DNA of 64,000 bases. It comes from Rhizodiscina lignyota (taxonomy: Eukaryota > Ascomycota > Dothideomycetes > Aulographales > Rhizodiscinaceae). The position numbers and the translations under genes are program-made. Location of the stretch: contig ML978125.1 of NCBI GenBank assembly GCA_010015805.1, forward strand, positions 1,178,001 to 1,242,000. The letters are read 5' to 3'. Every line of letters begins with the position of its first letter. Position 1 is the first letter of the stretch. Positions 1 to 10,923 of this stretch are shown here, piece after piece. Below the pieces are notes generated by a model. It was not told the DNA's origin. It worked only from the letters and a program-made list of their open reading frames with translations, and searched no databases.

Positions 1-71
1 GTGTGATCACAATTGATTCAATGTGATGTATTAGTCAATGAGCAAATGCAGCTTCAGCATATAGTGTAGCT

Positions 72-1336
72 TCAAGTTTTCTCCTCTTGTAGGTCTTCGA
101 ATACGCACCCCTCATCAGTGATGGTGAAAGTGAATCTCCGCTTCTGTATGTCGTTTCCAGGCACCGCGACAAAGCGACCCTTCTCAACAATGTCTTGCCT
201 CATCTTCCTCTCCGGCCAAGCCTCTTCAACACACATCCCATGAACAAATTGCACTGCATTTTCTCTCTCAAGGAAGAGAGTGAGCGCTGGGAAAGACGTC
301 CAGGCGGGTGGGAGAAGCTGTCGAAGTACACGAGGAGGATCCGTCAGAACACGAAACCCTCCAACGTTGTTGTCGGATGTGACAGAAATTGGGGAACTCT
401 GAGAAGTGTACACCACTGAACAATCAAAGATGTCTTGCGCTTTCTCTAGGGCTTTCAGCAACCGGCCGTAAACCGAAAGCTCACTTTTGCCCTTGGGAAC
501 ACTTGATCCGCGTTCCGTTGCTCGAAAGCGTGCGGCTTCCTCGTCAGATCGATGTTGCCAATAAAATGCGCTAGCACTGTCTAGAATTATAGTGCCCAGT
601 TGCTTTCGAGAAGAGAGATGTGCCGAGAAATCGAAAAGATACGATTCGAGAGACGTGACAGTGGCAACCAGAGAAGGAAGAGACTGCGGCCGGAAGATGT
701 GGACGTGCTCTAGACTCCTTTGAATAACTTCATCTGGTGATTGATGTTCCTGTTGTGGACTATTCGGTGGTGAAGACCCATCTTTCGTCGACTCTTCACA
801 AACGGAGCTTATATGAGCATTCATGAGCCGAGCGAATCGTTGGACGTCAAAACGATCATCCGTATCGATAATGACGATTGCCGTATCTTTGCCCCCGATG
901 GTTGTACCTTGGAGGCCATGCGGTAAAACCGCTAAGGCAGCGATGAGGTAGAGCAGGTGTGTCGTTCCAGCACCAGTTCGAGAAGACGTCAGCTCGACAA
1001 TTGGTCTCCTCTTTCGGATATTCGTAGTTTGGGCCAATGCTGTGGGATGGCCTGGCGAAGAAGCAAACGCGTTCTCCGACGCGTGCTCAGCGACTGGTCG
1101 TGGATTGCTAGCTCTTTGATCCATCTCATTGAGGAGGTTATCAATGATCGGAATGTTGAAGTAATTTTGCCCATCATTGTCATGTAAATGGCGAATCTCG
1201 CGGAACAGCTTGAACTCAACCGTTAGCTGACGTTCTCGATGCCCTAATTTTCCATATCACGATGCCGACGAACCTCATCCAGGCCAACCTCTACCACCTC
1301 CCCCAACAATCTTTTCCCCAGCTCTTGCGCACTCAT
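72..1336 (-). CDS. XRCC2-like RAD51 paralogue
   Basis: This looks like a RecA/RAD51-family protein of the XRCC2 type, a homologous-recombination repair factor. The main exon encodes a degenerate P-loop (TGAGTTHLLY) followed by a strand with IIDTDDRFDVQRFARLM and a Walker-B-like strand GTIILDSASAFYW, spaced as in RAD51 paralogues. The same frame stays open upstream of Met at 1124 (LFREIRHLHDNDGQNYFN), so the gene starts further 5'. A plausible first exon begins at 1336 (MSAQELGKRLLGEV) and joins through a short intron, though the exact donor is uncertain. The Walker A lysine is replaced by threonine. It is divergent from the SOM1 gene with 137 bp between starts. The family call rests on the motif order; an unrelated RecA-like ATPase is possible. 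Confidence 0.6.
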
Positions 1337-1473
1337 TTAGAGCGGTTTCCTCCACCTTTCTCAGCCTCCTCTCCTCCGTCTTTTACTACTGTGCGCTGAT
1401 CCCAAGCGCCTTCTATTCATACTCGAAGCCAGTAGATCACGAGACGAACAATAGAACCAGAGCAAACTCTTTC

Positions 1474-1799
1474 ATGTCACCACCAGTCGAGCTCTTCCCG
1501 GCCTCGGAGCTTCCCACACGTGTTCAGTATGACGTGAATGGGAAGAAGCGCAAACCGTCTGTCGATTTGGAAAAATGCGCACTGAAAGAGATGATCCAGT
1601 ACAATTGTGATGTGGATGCGAGGGACCCGAGGGGTGCAGTGAGATGTTGGCCTTTGGTCAGGACATTCAGGCAGTATGTCCGCCCTCCCGCGAAAGCACC
1701 ACAAATCTATTGATTTTGTCACTAACAGTCTGCCACAGGTGTGCGCATGGTTTGACGGTCGAGACCACAGCTTGGGAGGGCGAATCAGGAAAAAGATGA
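1474..1799 (+). CDS. SOM1: Mitochondrial inner-membrane peptidase factor Som1
   Basis: Two exons (1474-1673 and 1739-1799, intron of 65 nt with GTATGT donor and CACAG acceptor) give an 86-aa protein. It has the fungal Som1 pattern: ELPTRVQYDVNGKKRKPSVD, then DLEKCALKEMIQYNCDV, then CWPLVRTFRQC and the C-terminal GLTVETTAWE. In yeast Som1 associates with the Imp1/Imp2 peptidase that trims proteins sorted to the intermembrane space. Cysteines are conserved in each block. The start is the first Met, 137 bp from the divergent XRCC2-like gene. The family is recognised from the motif set; the role comes from the yeast protein. Confidence 0.82.
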
Positions 1800-2046
1800 C
1801 ATACCAGGGCATATGGATGGGGTTTGAAAGGGCGATCCAGGGCTTCATATCATGCAGTCACAGTAACATCTCATCTTTCTTGCATCCAATATGCAATGTT
1901 CATTGTGCAGAGAAAATGTATATACGTATGTTCGCTTAATCGCTGACGAGATCTGTACATGCGCCTTAAACAATGCGCGTCGCCGACACCGCTGCGAGTA
2001 AGACAAGAGTGCCTCGTCGAGCATCCAACAAGCATGTAGTGCCCAA

Positions 2047-3095
2047 TTATCCTTGGGACGTTCTCTCTTGCGCGCCTTTACGCCAGTACTTCCTGTCGTA
2101 ATTCACGAGCATCCCAATATCCGACTTTACGGTGCCTCCTGCGGCATCCACATCCTTCTCTGCGGCACCGTCAAATCGCAAGACAATGTTGTCCTCTGCT
2201 TCTTCCCATCTCCTCCTATGCTCTTCGTCCTCTCTTAATACTGCCTGGAGCGCATCGTCCCACACCTGCTTCCTCTGCAGTTCTGCTCCATTCTGCTCCA
2301 CCGCGGCAAGAGGACGACGCTTCTGTAACCCGCGTTTCTTTGCTGCCATCAACTTGCGCAGGGCCTGCTCTACCAAGACACCCTCCTCTGTTGCGCGCTC
2401 ACGTATCTTTCGCGGATCTTCCTCGCGTTTTGGGAATACGGGCGTCGCCTGCCATGTATGCTTGCTCGGCAGGCCAGGGAAATGCTTCGGGATATATTTT
2501 CTCTCCTTCTTCTCGGCCTTCCCGTTCAGTTCGTCTCCGAGCATAGCATCGAGGTTTGGAGGTACCGGCTCGTCGGGAGGCGGTCCGAGAATCGGTTGCT
2601 GCGCGAGCAGTGGTGGAATAGGAACTTTAACATGTGGTTCTAGTGAGGACGAAGTGAGGTTGTGGTGAGCTAGCGCGCGTATAAAGTCGTGTGGGATTGG
2701 CTGCCGGCGCCGACTTGACGCCATAGATTGTCGAACGATGGAAAGGAAGTGCAGCATGTCTAAGATGTTGTCAGCATTAGTTTTGACTATAGCTGTTATT
2801 CTTGTAACGCACATTCTTCAGCCTGCGCGCGAAACATCTCCAGTGCCTCTGGCTTTGCACCTGCAAAGCCGGCAGACTGCAACACAATGGCAAGGCCTCG
2901 CTCGAGTTGTCCGTCAAAGAGTTGCGCATGTTTGTTGTTGTACGAGGGATCGGATGGCAGGGGAACTTGCTGCTTATGTCGCACAGCGTGATGGTGATGA
3001 TAGAGTCGGCGCCGTTTCGTGGGAGTGTTCTCCATGTCTCCCAGGTCTTCGGCGGATCGCTTTAAGCTATTCGGAGGCGATATAGTTGCTGCCAT
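2047..3095 (-). CDS. TAF8: TFIID subunit 8 (TAF8)
   Basis: Two exons (3095-2813 and 2759-2047, intron 53 nt) encode 331 aa. An N-terminal tail with a basic KRRR stretch and a His run (LYHHHH) leads into a histone-fold-like region at about residues 60-130 (LERGLAIVLQSAGF, then AEEYMLHFLSIVRQSM across the splice). After a proline-rich linker comes the TAF8 C-terminal signature KHFPGLPSKHTWQATPVFP, with a charged coiled region to the end. TAF8 pairs with TAF10 through the histone fold and helps assemble TFIID for RNA polymerase II initiation. The start at 3095 was chosen because the upstream in-frame Met lies in promoter-like sequence. It is divergent from COX9. Confidence 0.88.
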
Positions 3096-3613
3096 TTTGT
3101 ATGTGACCGCGCGTAGAGTTCCAGAGGAAGCCTTCAATTTCGGGAGAGGCAAAAGTATGAGTGGTTCGTGTGTGGGTGATGTTTTGCAGCCGATCGCGGT
3201 CGTGTTAGTTGGGAGTTGTAAGGAAGAGAGAGCATCCGCGAGGGGGGCAGTCAACGGCAGTGCCAAGACTTTAACAATAGGTAACACTCCATTGTATTGT
3301 ATATGTTATACATACACTCGTGTTGCGAGAATAGCACAGGACGGACGTGTTATAGGCTTTAATACTGGCCTGAAAGTAAGATTATTTGGCGACGTGTGAG
3401 AAGCAGCGACGCAGGGAGTGAAGCAGATGCAGGCATCCTCATCTGGAAGCATATCGTACGACATTGCCGAGAATATACCGCACATCTACCGTCTCCGGCG
3501 CTCATCGGGCTCAACTTCATCTGCTGCCAGAGCAGCTCCAATCTGCAACAGTCGACCCCGAGACGCTCTCAATCATTCGAACAAGCGTCTAGAATCCTCT
3601 CAATCTGCAAGGA
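3096..3613. promoter_or_regulatory. Intergenic region between TAF8 and COX9
   Basis: This 518-bp interval separates two divergent genes and must hold both promoters. No separate gene is convincing: the open frames here are short extensions of neighbours. A long open frame at 3418-3720 overlaps COX9 exon 1 in another frame and its codons carry no recognisable domain. Confidence 0.5.
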
Positions 3614-4031
3614 TGCCTATCAAACCCATCACTGGTGTAAGCTACGCCCGCCCAGACGTTCATATTGCTGCAGAAAGAGCTAACGTGATCTTAGATGCTC
3701 CGAAGGCATTTGGTCGTTGACCTTGCCGTTGCTTTCGGTGTGTCCTCCCTATCCCGCCTTGAGATCATATTTCTATAATTGGACATTGTCCTTGAAATTT
3801 CTATGGACTACTTCATAGAACTGTCGCCTAACTGAGCCCGCAGGCCTTGGAACCTCCGCCGGCTACCTCTGGTGGTACGGTACGTTTGATCACACCACCT
3901 CGAGCTCAATTGGCTATTGAGAATATGTTGCTGATATATGAGCAGGCTACCACGTCCCCAACGTCCGTCACCGAGATGCGTACTACGCCAAATTGGAGGA
4001 TGAGCGCGCTGCCGCAGCCGGACAATTATAA
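3614..4031 (+). CDS. COX9: Cytochrome c oxidase subunit VIIa (COX9-type)
   Basis: Four small exons (3614-3637, 3695-3737, 3844-3879, 3946-4031) join in frame to give 62 aa. The product starts MPIKPITGMLRRHLVVDLAV and has a single transmembrane segment (VVDLAVAFGLGTSAGYLWWY), followed by the matrix-side YHVPNVRHRDAYYAKLEDERA. This is the standard fungal Cox9/Cox7a pattern. The protein is a structural subunit of respiratory complex IV in the inner mitochondrial membrane. All introns are 57-106 nt with GT-AG ends. The phase fits at every junction, so the model is strong although no single open frame shows it. Confidence 0.9.
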
Positions 4032-4269
4032 GCGACACAGGGGAAGAGCCGACCAGCATGAAGGTGGAAGCAAAGCTCTCAACTCCTGCGCAAATATTCG
4101 GTTCGAATAATTGAGCTCGATTATAGAGGACGGCCTTGTACAGCATTAGGATCAAAGGGCAGGAAAGATGAATTGTATCAAAGCTACCACTGATGCACAT
4201 TTCATTCGGTGACTGTACTCTTGGAACCAACGCCGCGCTTATGCATGTCAAAATGACCATTGCAATAAC

Positions 4270-6038
4270 TTAGCATCTCGTCTCGACTCCCTTCCGGCTT
4301 ACGGTCAGGTATTTCACCCCCTTATACGGCTGCACACCAGCTCCAATGCCACGACTCCGTTGTCCGTCGACATTCAACTTCTCCACCTTTATCCCACTAG
4401 CCAGCCAGCCCTTTACTGCAAAGCTCACCGCTGCTGAAGTTGGCATTAACAGCGTGTTCTGCTTCGCCTTCTTGGCATTCCTGTCTTCGCTGCTCTGTGA
4501 TTTCTTCTCTGCTGCGTCCTCCTTAGGGGTTGGGTATGCAGTAGTATCGTCATACTCCCAAGTCTCAGCTCTCAGTTCCAAGCCTGCACCATTTGCCTCG
4601 TCATCTTCGTCGTTGAGTGGACCAACAACTGAGCAACGCAGAGTAGCTGCCGTGCTACCCATTGAGGCGACATCCTTCTGTGAGATCCGCCATTCTACTC
4701 CTCCATCCCCAGGCGAATAGCTGGCTTCGCCTCTACTTGCCCTCAGATCAGTGATATTGCGTACTCCCGATGGGACTGGCACGGTGACTACGATATCTTC
4801 CACAACAGGATTGGTAGATGTGCCGCTTTGTGCGCGAGCAGCCAGTCCACTGGGTCCGCCAAGTCCTATGGCGCCACCGCTGCCAATGCCACCGCTACTA
4901 CTAGATGTGGCGAATCGCGTGTTGAGGCTCAAGCGCACTTCGAAATCGGCACGGGCGTCACCCAAGCCTGTTCGAACTTCCACAGAAGCAGGTAGACGCA
5001 GGTCAGGCTTGAACTTCGGGTTGGAGAAAGCCTGCTCAAGATAGTCTTTCCCAAGTAGATCAACTTCGTAGCCAGCGAGAACAAAGCGACCGTCTGGAGG
5101 TACGAAGCTCAGATCTCCTGGTCGTTCTCTCCACCTTGTCAGCCGGACGCACGGGTGGAATACTGGGACCTGCAACGTATGCTCCATGTTCATTTTGCCG
5201 CCTGGACAGTTCAATTGCAAAAGCAACTCAGGAATGCCAGAAACCTTTGCTGTGAATGCGATAGTACCATTTGCGCGGGCAGTGAGCGGCCGTCCACTTG
5301 GAGCGACTATGACGGACAGCGTCTCGACCATATCGACATATAATTCGTTGCTGGTATGACGAACATTGGATCGCCGCCATGGGATAGCTGGGGTATCAGT
5401 CGGTCGGGCCTTGAGAGCTGCGAGGGAAGGTGAGGGGGTGCTCGACAGAGCTGTAGGAGCACTTGAAGCAGGATCAGTTTGAATCTCCTCATGCAATCAG
5501 GTATCTGGAGCCGCCTGTATACCTTGATGGTAATCCTACTCCTTCCAGAAATTTGCCCATTCGGCTTGGTGCTTCAACCACATCCCTCAGGGCATTTGGC
5601 TCGGTTTTATCCACCATTCCCGCATCGCACATCTCTCCCAGCAATTGTGCAACGACATCGTACGAGGCTTCAATCTTGCTGGCGACTAAGGGAGCCCCGA
5701 GGAAGTCTTCAAGTGCATCTGCTACGCGATGTAGGAATTCTAGCACGAGCAATGGCTCGATTTCGGAGGAGGAGGGCGAGAGGAAGAGGAGGCGATCTTG
5801 GATGATGCTGAAGAGCAGAGATGGTGGATTGGTCTCCGTCAGGTATATTAAGGATGGTCGAGGAGCGGCTTGTCCGAGGTACAGAGGAAGTACGGTTTTG
5901 GCAGATGGAGGTCGACCGTTCCATACATGCTCAAGTATTGGGTTGCTGAAACTCTGGTTAGCTGCTGTGAAGTCATGTCGAAAGCTAGGTGTGTCACTTG
6001 TGCTCATCGAATATGTAGAGAGCTTCTAACTGGCTCAT
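4270..6038 (-). CDS. APM3: AP-3 adaptor complex mu subunit
   Basis: Three exons (6038-5998, 5945-5523, 5461-4270) join to 551 aa. Exon 1 gives MSQLEALYIFDEHN, running into NPILEHVWNGRPPS, the beginning of the longin-like fold. The N-terminal third contains LLVLEFLHRVADALEDFLGAP and VVAQLLGEMCDAG, typical of mu chains. The mu homology domain starts near SNELYVDMVETLSVIVAP, the conserved strand of all AP mu subunits. AP-3 sorts cargo from Golgi/endosome to the vacuole and binds tyrosine-based signals through this C-terminal domain. Assignment to AP-3 rather than AP-1 or AP-2 rests on general resemblance to fungal Apm3, including the low-complexity Gly/Ser insert (about SSSGGIGSGGAIGLGG). Confidence 0.85.
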
Positions 6039-6302
6039 GTTGAATTGGTGACCATCGCATAATCGCTGGGCATGCGACTAATAACTTGTGGGTGACCGTG
6101 TGCCTTTGGAACAGCTCAAGATGTAATTGTGGGCGGAAAGCTACCGCATATAATTGATTTGCAAATTGTACCACTCGGTACGGCCCACCGAACGGTGGGG
6201 CTGTGGAAGAGCTAGTTTCTTGTGACGAACAACCCATGTTCTGGGTTCTGCCCCACCTGAACCTGGGTGCCTCGACGGCCGAACTCCGGGGCCTCCGTTG
6301 CA

Positions 6303-7218
6303 GTGGGTTGGTCACTGTTTTCATTGTCGCACTTTCCTTATGGTGGGACCTTGAGTCACCACAGACATGTACCTTCTCTTATTGTAACCCACCTTCCCTT
6401 GATACCTCATGGACAACGCGTCTGCCTGGACTGGATTATGGACGTCGCTCTCCCTCATGGACAATGGACTGCATCATGGATAAATTTCCGGGGGCGCCCA
6501 CTTAATCGTCCCCGTCGTCGTCCTGTCTCCACCTCTAGCTGTCTAACTACCAATTCTTTCAACCGTCCCTTCTCTCTATCGTTCTCTCTCTCTGTCTATA
6601 GGCCGCTTTAATATCTGCTCTTTCGATTCTCCGCGATACGGTGGACGACTATATGAGACGACTAGTCGCTCTTGATGCTCAAGACTGGTATATTAATCCT
6701 AACTTCAAGGTAGTACTACAATTAGACACTGTCAATATCTGTGCCGCTATACCGCTTATATTCGCTCCTGGCCTAATTGACGTTGTCGATTCTGACACAC
6801 CACCCTCGACTGACTTCTTTAAGATACTTCCTAATCCTCTGGGGAAGTACTAGGGTGTACACTCTTAATAAAAGACGGTTGCGAGCCAGCGCTATGTATT
6901 GGTTCCGGCACTGATGCCATTGCTGGGTATCGACGACGGGTTGCTATCTACTCTGATAAGACTCACGAAAAACTGCCTCGATTCGTCCGAGCTCTCTACG
7001 ATAAAGGATATGGGCTCGCCCATATTGAGTTGCTCTGTTGGGCCCCCATCCCTCCAGCTACGATCATACCGCGAGCAAGGTACCGTTTTCTCGCTATCGA
7101 AGGCACGTTCACGCACATGTTCTACTCCGCAATAGCTACCTGCATGGACATGTTCTGGACGGATTTCATGCCATGGTCTCGCGATGATGTCCCATGGCTG
7201 CCCACCAACAGTCGATAA
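6303..7218 (+). pseudogene. Broken relative of the ATP1-intron GIY-YIG gene
   Basis: This stretch matches the 5' leader and first half of the gene nested in ATP1 (26398-27340). Translated segments 6641-6853 (DWYINPNFKVVL, ICAAIPLIFAPG, VVDSDTPPSTDFF) and 6892-7218 (IGSGTDAIAG, KTHEKLPRFVR, LLCWAPIPPA, RFLAIEGTF, DFMPWSRDDV) align with that protein but lie in two frames. A stop and small deletions hit the GIY part, and the YIG tyrosine codon has become cysteine. The reading frame ends at 7216-7218, and no zinc-finger half is recognisable downstream. Divergence is large, so this is an old copy rather than a recent duplicate. It sits between genes, not inside a recognisable one. Confidence 0.75.
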
Positions 7219-7859
7219 ACAGGAGGTCCTACCAATATAGGCCTAGCTACTGTAAATCTGCCCTACATACTTATGATTAGTCCACTCAAGGTAGAACTAT
7301 GGAGCTTGTCATGCACAGAAGAAGTTAAAGGCTAAGGGAGAAAGGGAGAAAGAAGGCTCTCTTCAGTTCAATAGATCTCTGCCATAACAAGTATGGAGTT
7401 CAATAAGATACTCCGAGTAGAGTCAAACAAATGCTCAGAGAGCAGGTTAGGACTGAAGAGCTATGGCGTTTGGCATATGCAAAGGAAGGCCTGGGCGGAC
7501 GGCTGGAACGGAGGAAGAAGGTTCCCTTTAACACAACACATCTCTGGCCCAATAAGTGTGCATTTCAGCGAGAGACTCCGGATCCAATCGAACCAAAGCT
7601 TAGATCTAAAGTGGAAGGGTAGAGCCATGGAGTTTGACATAGAGAAAGGATAGTTTGGGTACATGGTCGACATGGAGGAAGAAGGTAACAGCAAATACAA
7701 AACATGCTTCAAGTGACGTTACTCATTGGATATCGTACTTCTGAGGACTCCCGAACAAATGCTCCACCAGCCGTGTCAAAGCCCAAAAGAGACTCCAAGA
7801 ACACCAGAAACGAGCGTATCGGCAACGTAAACTTTTTCGTCACAAGGTTCGATCATCAA
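7219..7859. other. Intergenic, possible decayed 3' part of the repeat
   Basis: No gene is supported here. The sequence is purine-rich (for example around 7330-7360) and may contain the decayed remainder of the repeat that ends its readable part at 7218. Short open frames at 7393-7653 show no recognisable protein pattern. Confidence 0.4.
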
Positions 7860-8702
7860 TCATACAGCATCTCCGCTTTTCCGACCCTCTAAGATCTCCC
7901 GTCCTTCCTTTTCTTGGTCATCTTCTTCATCCTCACTGTTCCCATCGCAGCTGCGGCTCGTCCACCGCTTGATCTCCTCATCAGAAACTGCTTCTGCACG
8001 CCTCTTCTCCACAGTGCCAGTCCAGATGATGATTCCGAGAACAAGGAGGGATACGACGGCGAAGACGAGCAGTAAATACCGGCGGCAAATCTCTATACCG
8101 CACTCGTTATGCACCTCTCGAGGCAGGCCAGATGTACTGAAACCTCCAGCAGTGGAGGAGGTCGAAGATGGTGCTGCCGATGTTGCGGCTGGAGTCACAT
8201 CAGGGTGTGGAAGCGCCGCTGACTGGATGTCTGCCGCAATCTTCGCCGCGTCGTCGAACAAATCCGCAACTCCGCAAACCCAGCTCTCGAGGTCGATAGG
8301 ATGTGTGCCGCTGAAGCCCGGGGCAGTAGATGTGTAGCGGTAGTGCTGGGTCCAGCCATACACTGTCACTGCAATCGCCAACGCTGTTACCAGTCCCTGC
8401 AGATAAGGCGCCGTAAATGTGCCAAAATTTGTCCCTTTCAAGCAGAGCCTGGCAGAGCGAAGAGGAGGGGCGAGAAAGAGGATGAAAGAGAGGAGTAATG
8501 CGAGGACAGATGGGACAAGGCTGAGGATGATTGGTGTATCGAAGGTATGCGGAGGGAATAAGTTGCCGGCGCCTTTAGCAATGAAGGAGAGGGAGACGCT
8601 CGACCAGATGATAATGACAAGAGCGAGGGCGGAGAAGAAGATAAGGCTGACGAATAGAACGATCTTCTGGACAGTAAGCTTGGGGGAGGACTGCGAGGCC
8701 AT
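7860..8702 (-). CDS. Four-TM membrane protein, unknown function
   Basis: A single open frame of 280 aa begins MASQSSPKLTVQKIVLF. Four hydrophobic segments are visible at about residues 12-42, 55-78, 100-116 and 207-226. A Ser/Thr/Ala-rich stretch between the third and fourth segments precedes NECGIEICRRYLLLVF. Two cysteines (SWVCG and NECG-EIC) could form disulfides on the non-cytosolic side. The tail is very acidic (EDEEDDQEKEGRE). I do not recognise the family. The next gene has a comparable four-TM plan, so the two may be related in role. No intron is needed for the frame. Confidence 0.7.
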   Translation of the reverse strand: MASQSSPKLTVQKIVLFVSLIFFSALALVIIIWSSVSLSFIAKGAGNLFPPHTFDTPIILSLVPSVLALLLSFILFLAPPLRSARLCLKGTNFGTFTAPYLQGLVTALAIAVTVYGWTQHYRYTSTAPGFSGTHPIDLESWVCGVADLFDDAAKIAADIQSAALPHPDVTPAATSAAPSSTSSTAGGFSTSGLPREVHNECGIEICRRYLLLVFAVVSLLVLGIIIWTGTVEKRRAEAVSDEEIKRWTSRSCDGNSEDEEDDQEKEGREILEGRKSGDAV

Positions 8703-9254
8703 GATGAACTGTCTGATAGATAGATAGATTTCTAGCCGAAAGTAGAATGTCTAGATAGCTTGGGCATAACGAGAACACGAAGGATTCATATATTTGCCTT
8801 ACTATACATCTTGCACCGTAATACTGCTTGTCGGACAAGGCTGGTGTTGGTCGACTGCGCCGTATGTCTGTTCTGTATCATCGATGCTGCATACGGCACA
8901 GCCGCAGGATTCTGCCTTGTCGGTTCGCCCACCTACCAGGAGATGACACAGAACTCAAAGACCGTTTCTGCAGCCTTTGATGGAGGTGATAAACGGTGAA
9001 CATTCCCTTTTAGGACGATTGGGGTTGGATTGCAGAATACGAAGCTATCGGAGGGTTTTCTATTGTTTCATAAAGCGCCGAGGCGTGGTCTCCCACAACC
9101 GCCAGATTTTTCCCCCATGCGGCGTCAGTTTGAGAAAGCAGCAGGGATTCGTCAGTACACCTAATTCGTCCATCTGTCGAAAGCCGTCGAAGTCTATACC
9201 AGGTCGGCACTTGCAGTGCGAATGGTTGAAAGTCGCAGCTGCATCGTAGTATCT
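8703..9254. other. Intergenic, nothing seen
   Basis: This gap between the two membrane-protein genes (both minus strand) should hold the promoter of the 8702 gene and the terminator of the 10067 gene. Open frames at 8760-8999 and 8977-9249 carry no recognisable pattern. Confidence 0.4.
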
Positions 9255-10067
9255 TCAAGAGTTCACCGAATCCTCGCTAGCCGCCGTACTCTGCTCATAC
9301 TTCCCTGCTTTAAACGCAGCCTCAGTCCCTCCAACATGACCCAAGGGCCCCGAACACACGTTCGAGTCTGTCGTCTCATACCTCGGAGGAAGGTCCATCT
9401 CAATATCGCTCCCATTCCTTGCATCAATACCAGTATCCGCTCGCTCCTCAGCCATCAAGAACCGTAGACCAAACACCGCGGCAGAAATCGCAGTGATGAG
9501 ATACGGTATCAAAATATACCGGAACTGCTTCGGACCACCGCAGTAGTCATTGTAGACCGGATCAGCCATCGCGCATTTCTCTTTCTGAGCATCATTCGTC
9601 GAATCCTGTGAAGAAGTGTTGGAGAACACAATCCATGTGCACAAGAACGCAACCATCGCGAGCAGAGCATTCGCCAACAGGAAGACAAAGCTGATGTAAA
9701 TGCGTTTGTATCGAGCTTGGAAGCACTACAGAATGTTAGTTGCAGGCCCAAGATGTGTAAAATGTCGTATTCAGCGTACGCTTCTATCCCTCGAGTTTCC
9801 GCAGTCTCTGTAGCATATGCTGAGGAGTGTGATGGCTATCGAGCAACCGGCTGAGGTGCATGAGATGTAGACCGGCCAAATACTAAGCATGTGAGCCTGG
9901 AAAGTGGGTAGATCCGGTACGTTGGTGTGCACCTCAGGGTGGTATGGAGTCGAGAGGTAGACCACATAGTCCTGTAAAACCTGCGACGCAAAGATGAGGA
10001 CTAGGATAGAAGTAATGAGCAGCAGGGCGAGCGAGGCAAAGAGAAGCACTCCTGGTGAGCAAGCCAT
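9255..10067 (-). CDS. Four-TM membrane protein, unknown function
   Basis: Two exons (10067-9780 and 9725-9255, intron 54 nt) encode 252 aa. Start MACSPGVLLFASLALLL opens the first of four hydrophobic segments. The others are around IWPVYISCTSAGCSIAITLL, IYISFVFLLANALLAMVAFL and YILIPYLITAISAAVFGL. The loop after the third has two cysteines (EKCAMADPVYNDYCGG). The cytosolic tail carries PPRY in MDLPPRYET, a short proline motif that could bind WW domains. An upstream in-frame Met exists but would precede the first TM by a low-quality leader. Family unknown; the topology resembles the adjacent 7860-8702 gene. Confidence 0.65.
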
Positions 10068-10923
10068 CGTGGAACTGTTTCCTCGGAAATCGTGCAGATT
10101 GAATTCGAAATATAGGAGAGAAGAATGAAGAAAACTGAGAAGAAAAATCGAATTTGAAGAAGACGCTGCTGCCTTTGGCTTCGTTGCTCTCCACGAAGTG
10201 AAGGGTGGCCTCTGTTTGAGTTTGCCTCGTTGCGGCGTAGGTAACACTGGAGGAAACACGCCGACTGTGCATTTGAGCGAAAGGCATGAATTTCACATGC
10301 ACGAGCAGGGCTTCACTATGCCTGTGCCCCAACCCAACTCATTTGCTTCACTCATCCGCGGGGGAGTGTTGGAGAGCTGTGCCGTTGGACGCTGTTTTAT
10401 GAACCGCTGAGACAGAACGAAAAATGATATCAGGACTGGAGACCACGCCACAGACCTCATCTGTACGAAGAAGCTAGTTTCCAGCGAGCGAGCTGTTTCC
10501 AGAGCTGTACTATTGCAGTTGCCTTCAGCACTTCCAAGAAGCTTCCGCCTATCGGTGAGTTTAATTAGAGGTTCTCAGGGAGTAGCTTGTCAAGCCTGCG
10601 TTAGAAGATCTGCTTCTGGTTATCGCAGAAAAGAGACGCCGTTGGTCTCATCAGCTCACAAGAAACCAGCTCCTTCGTAAGGTTGCATCCAAAACAGATA
10701 AGTGAAATGCACATGCAAATCTAATTGATCTGTCCAAGAAACACTCCGAGACTGCGGAGTCACAGTATTTTCGGCTCTATTGATCCCTGCCTGCGCCGTT
10801 TTCAAAAGCAGGTTTCATCCTCACAGGTATCGAGAGATGCGTTGAGCACTATCTCGTATCCCAATTGTCTTAAAAACGCCCATCCAATGCATATTCCGTT
10901 CGTGTTTCCAAACAGATCCTCTA
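10068..10923. other. Intergenic with a MITE
   Basis: No gene is supported. The interval contains the 216-bp MITE copy at 10464-10679. The rest should hold the promoter of the 10067 gene and the 3' end of the cystathionine gamma-lyase gene. Confidence 0.5.
10464..10679. mobile_element. Mariner-type MITE, copy 1
   Basis: The element is 216 bp including flanking TA at both ends. Its left end reads TACGAAGAAGCTAGTTTC and its right end GAAACCAGCTCCTTCGTA, inverted repeats with two mismatches over 18 bp. The interior shares blocks such as AGAGACGCC and CACTTC-AAGA-GCTTC with copies at 39.45 and 40.92 kb. It has no coding capacity. TA flanks point to Tc1/mariner transposase mobilisation, which is an inference. 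Confidence 0.75.

Noticed and set aside
3418-3720. 100-aa frame overlapping COX9 exon 1
   Set aside because: Reads through COX9 exons and introns in frames not matching any protein; COX9 splicing explains the coding signal.
6204-6235. AGCTAGTTTCTTGTGACG similar to a MITE end
   Set aside because: Only about 20 bp resemble the family, with no opposite end; too short to call a copy.
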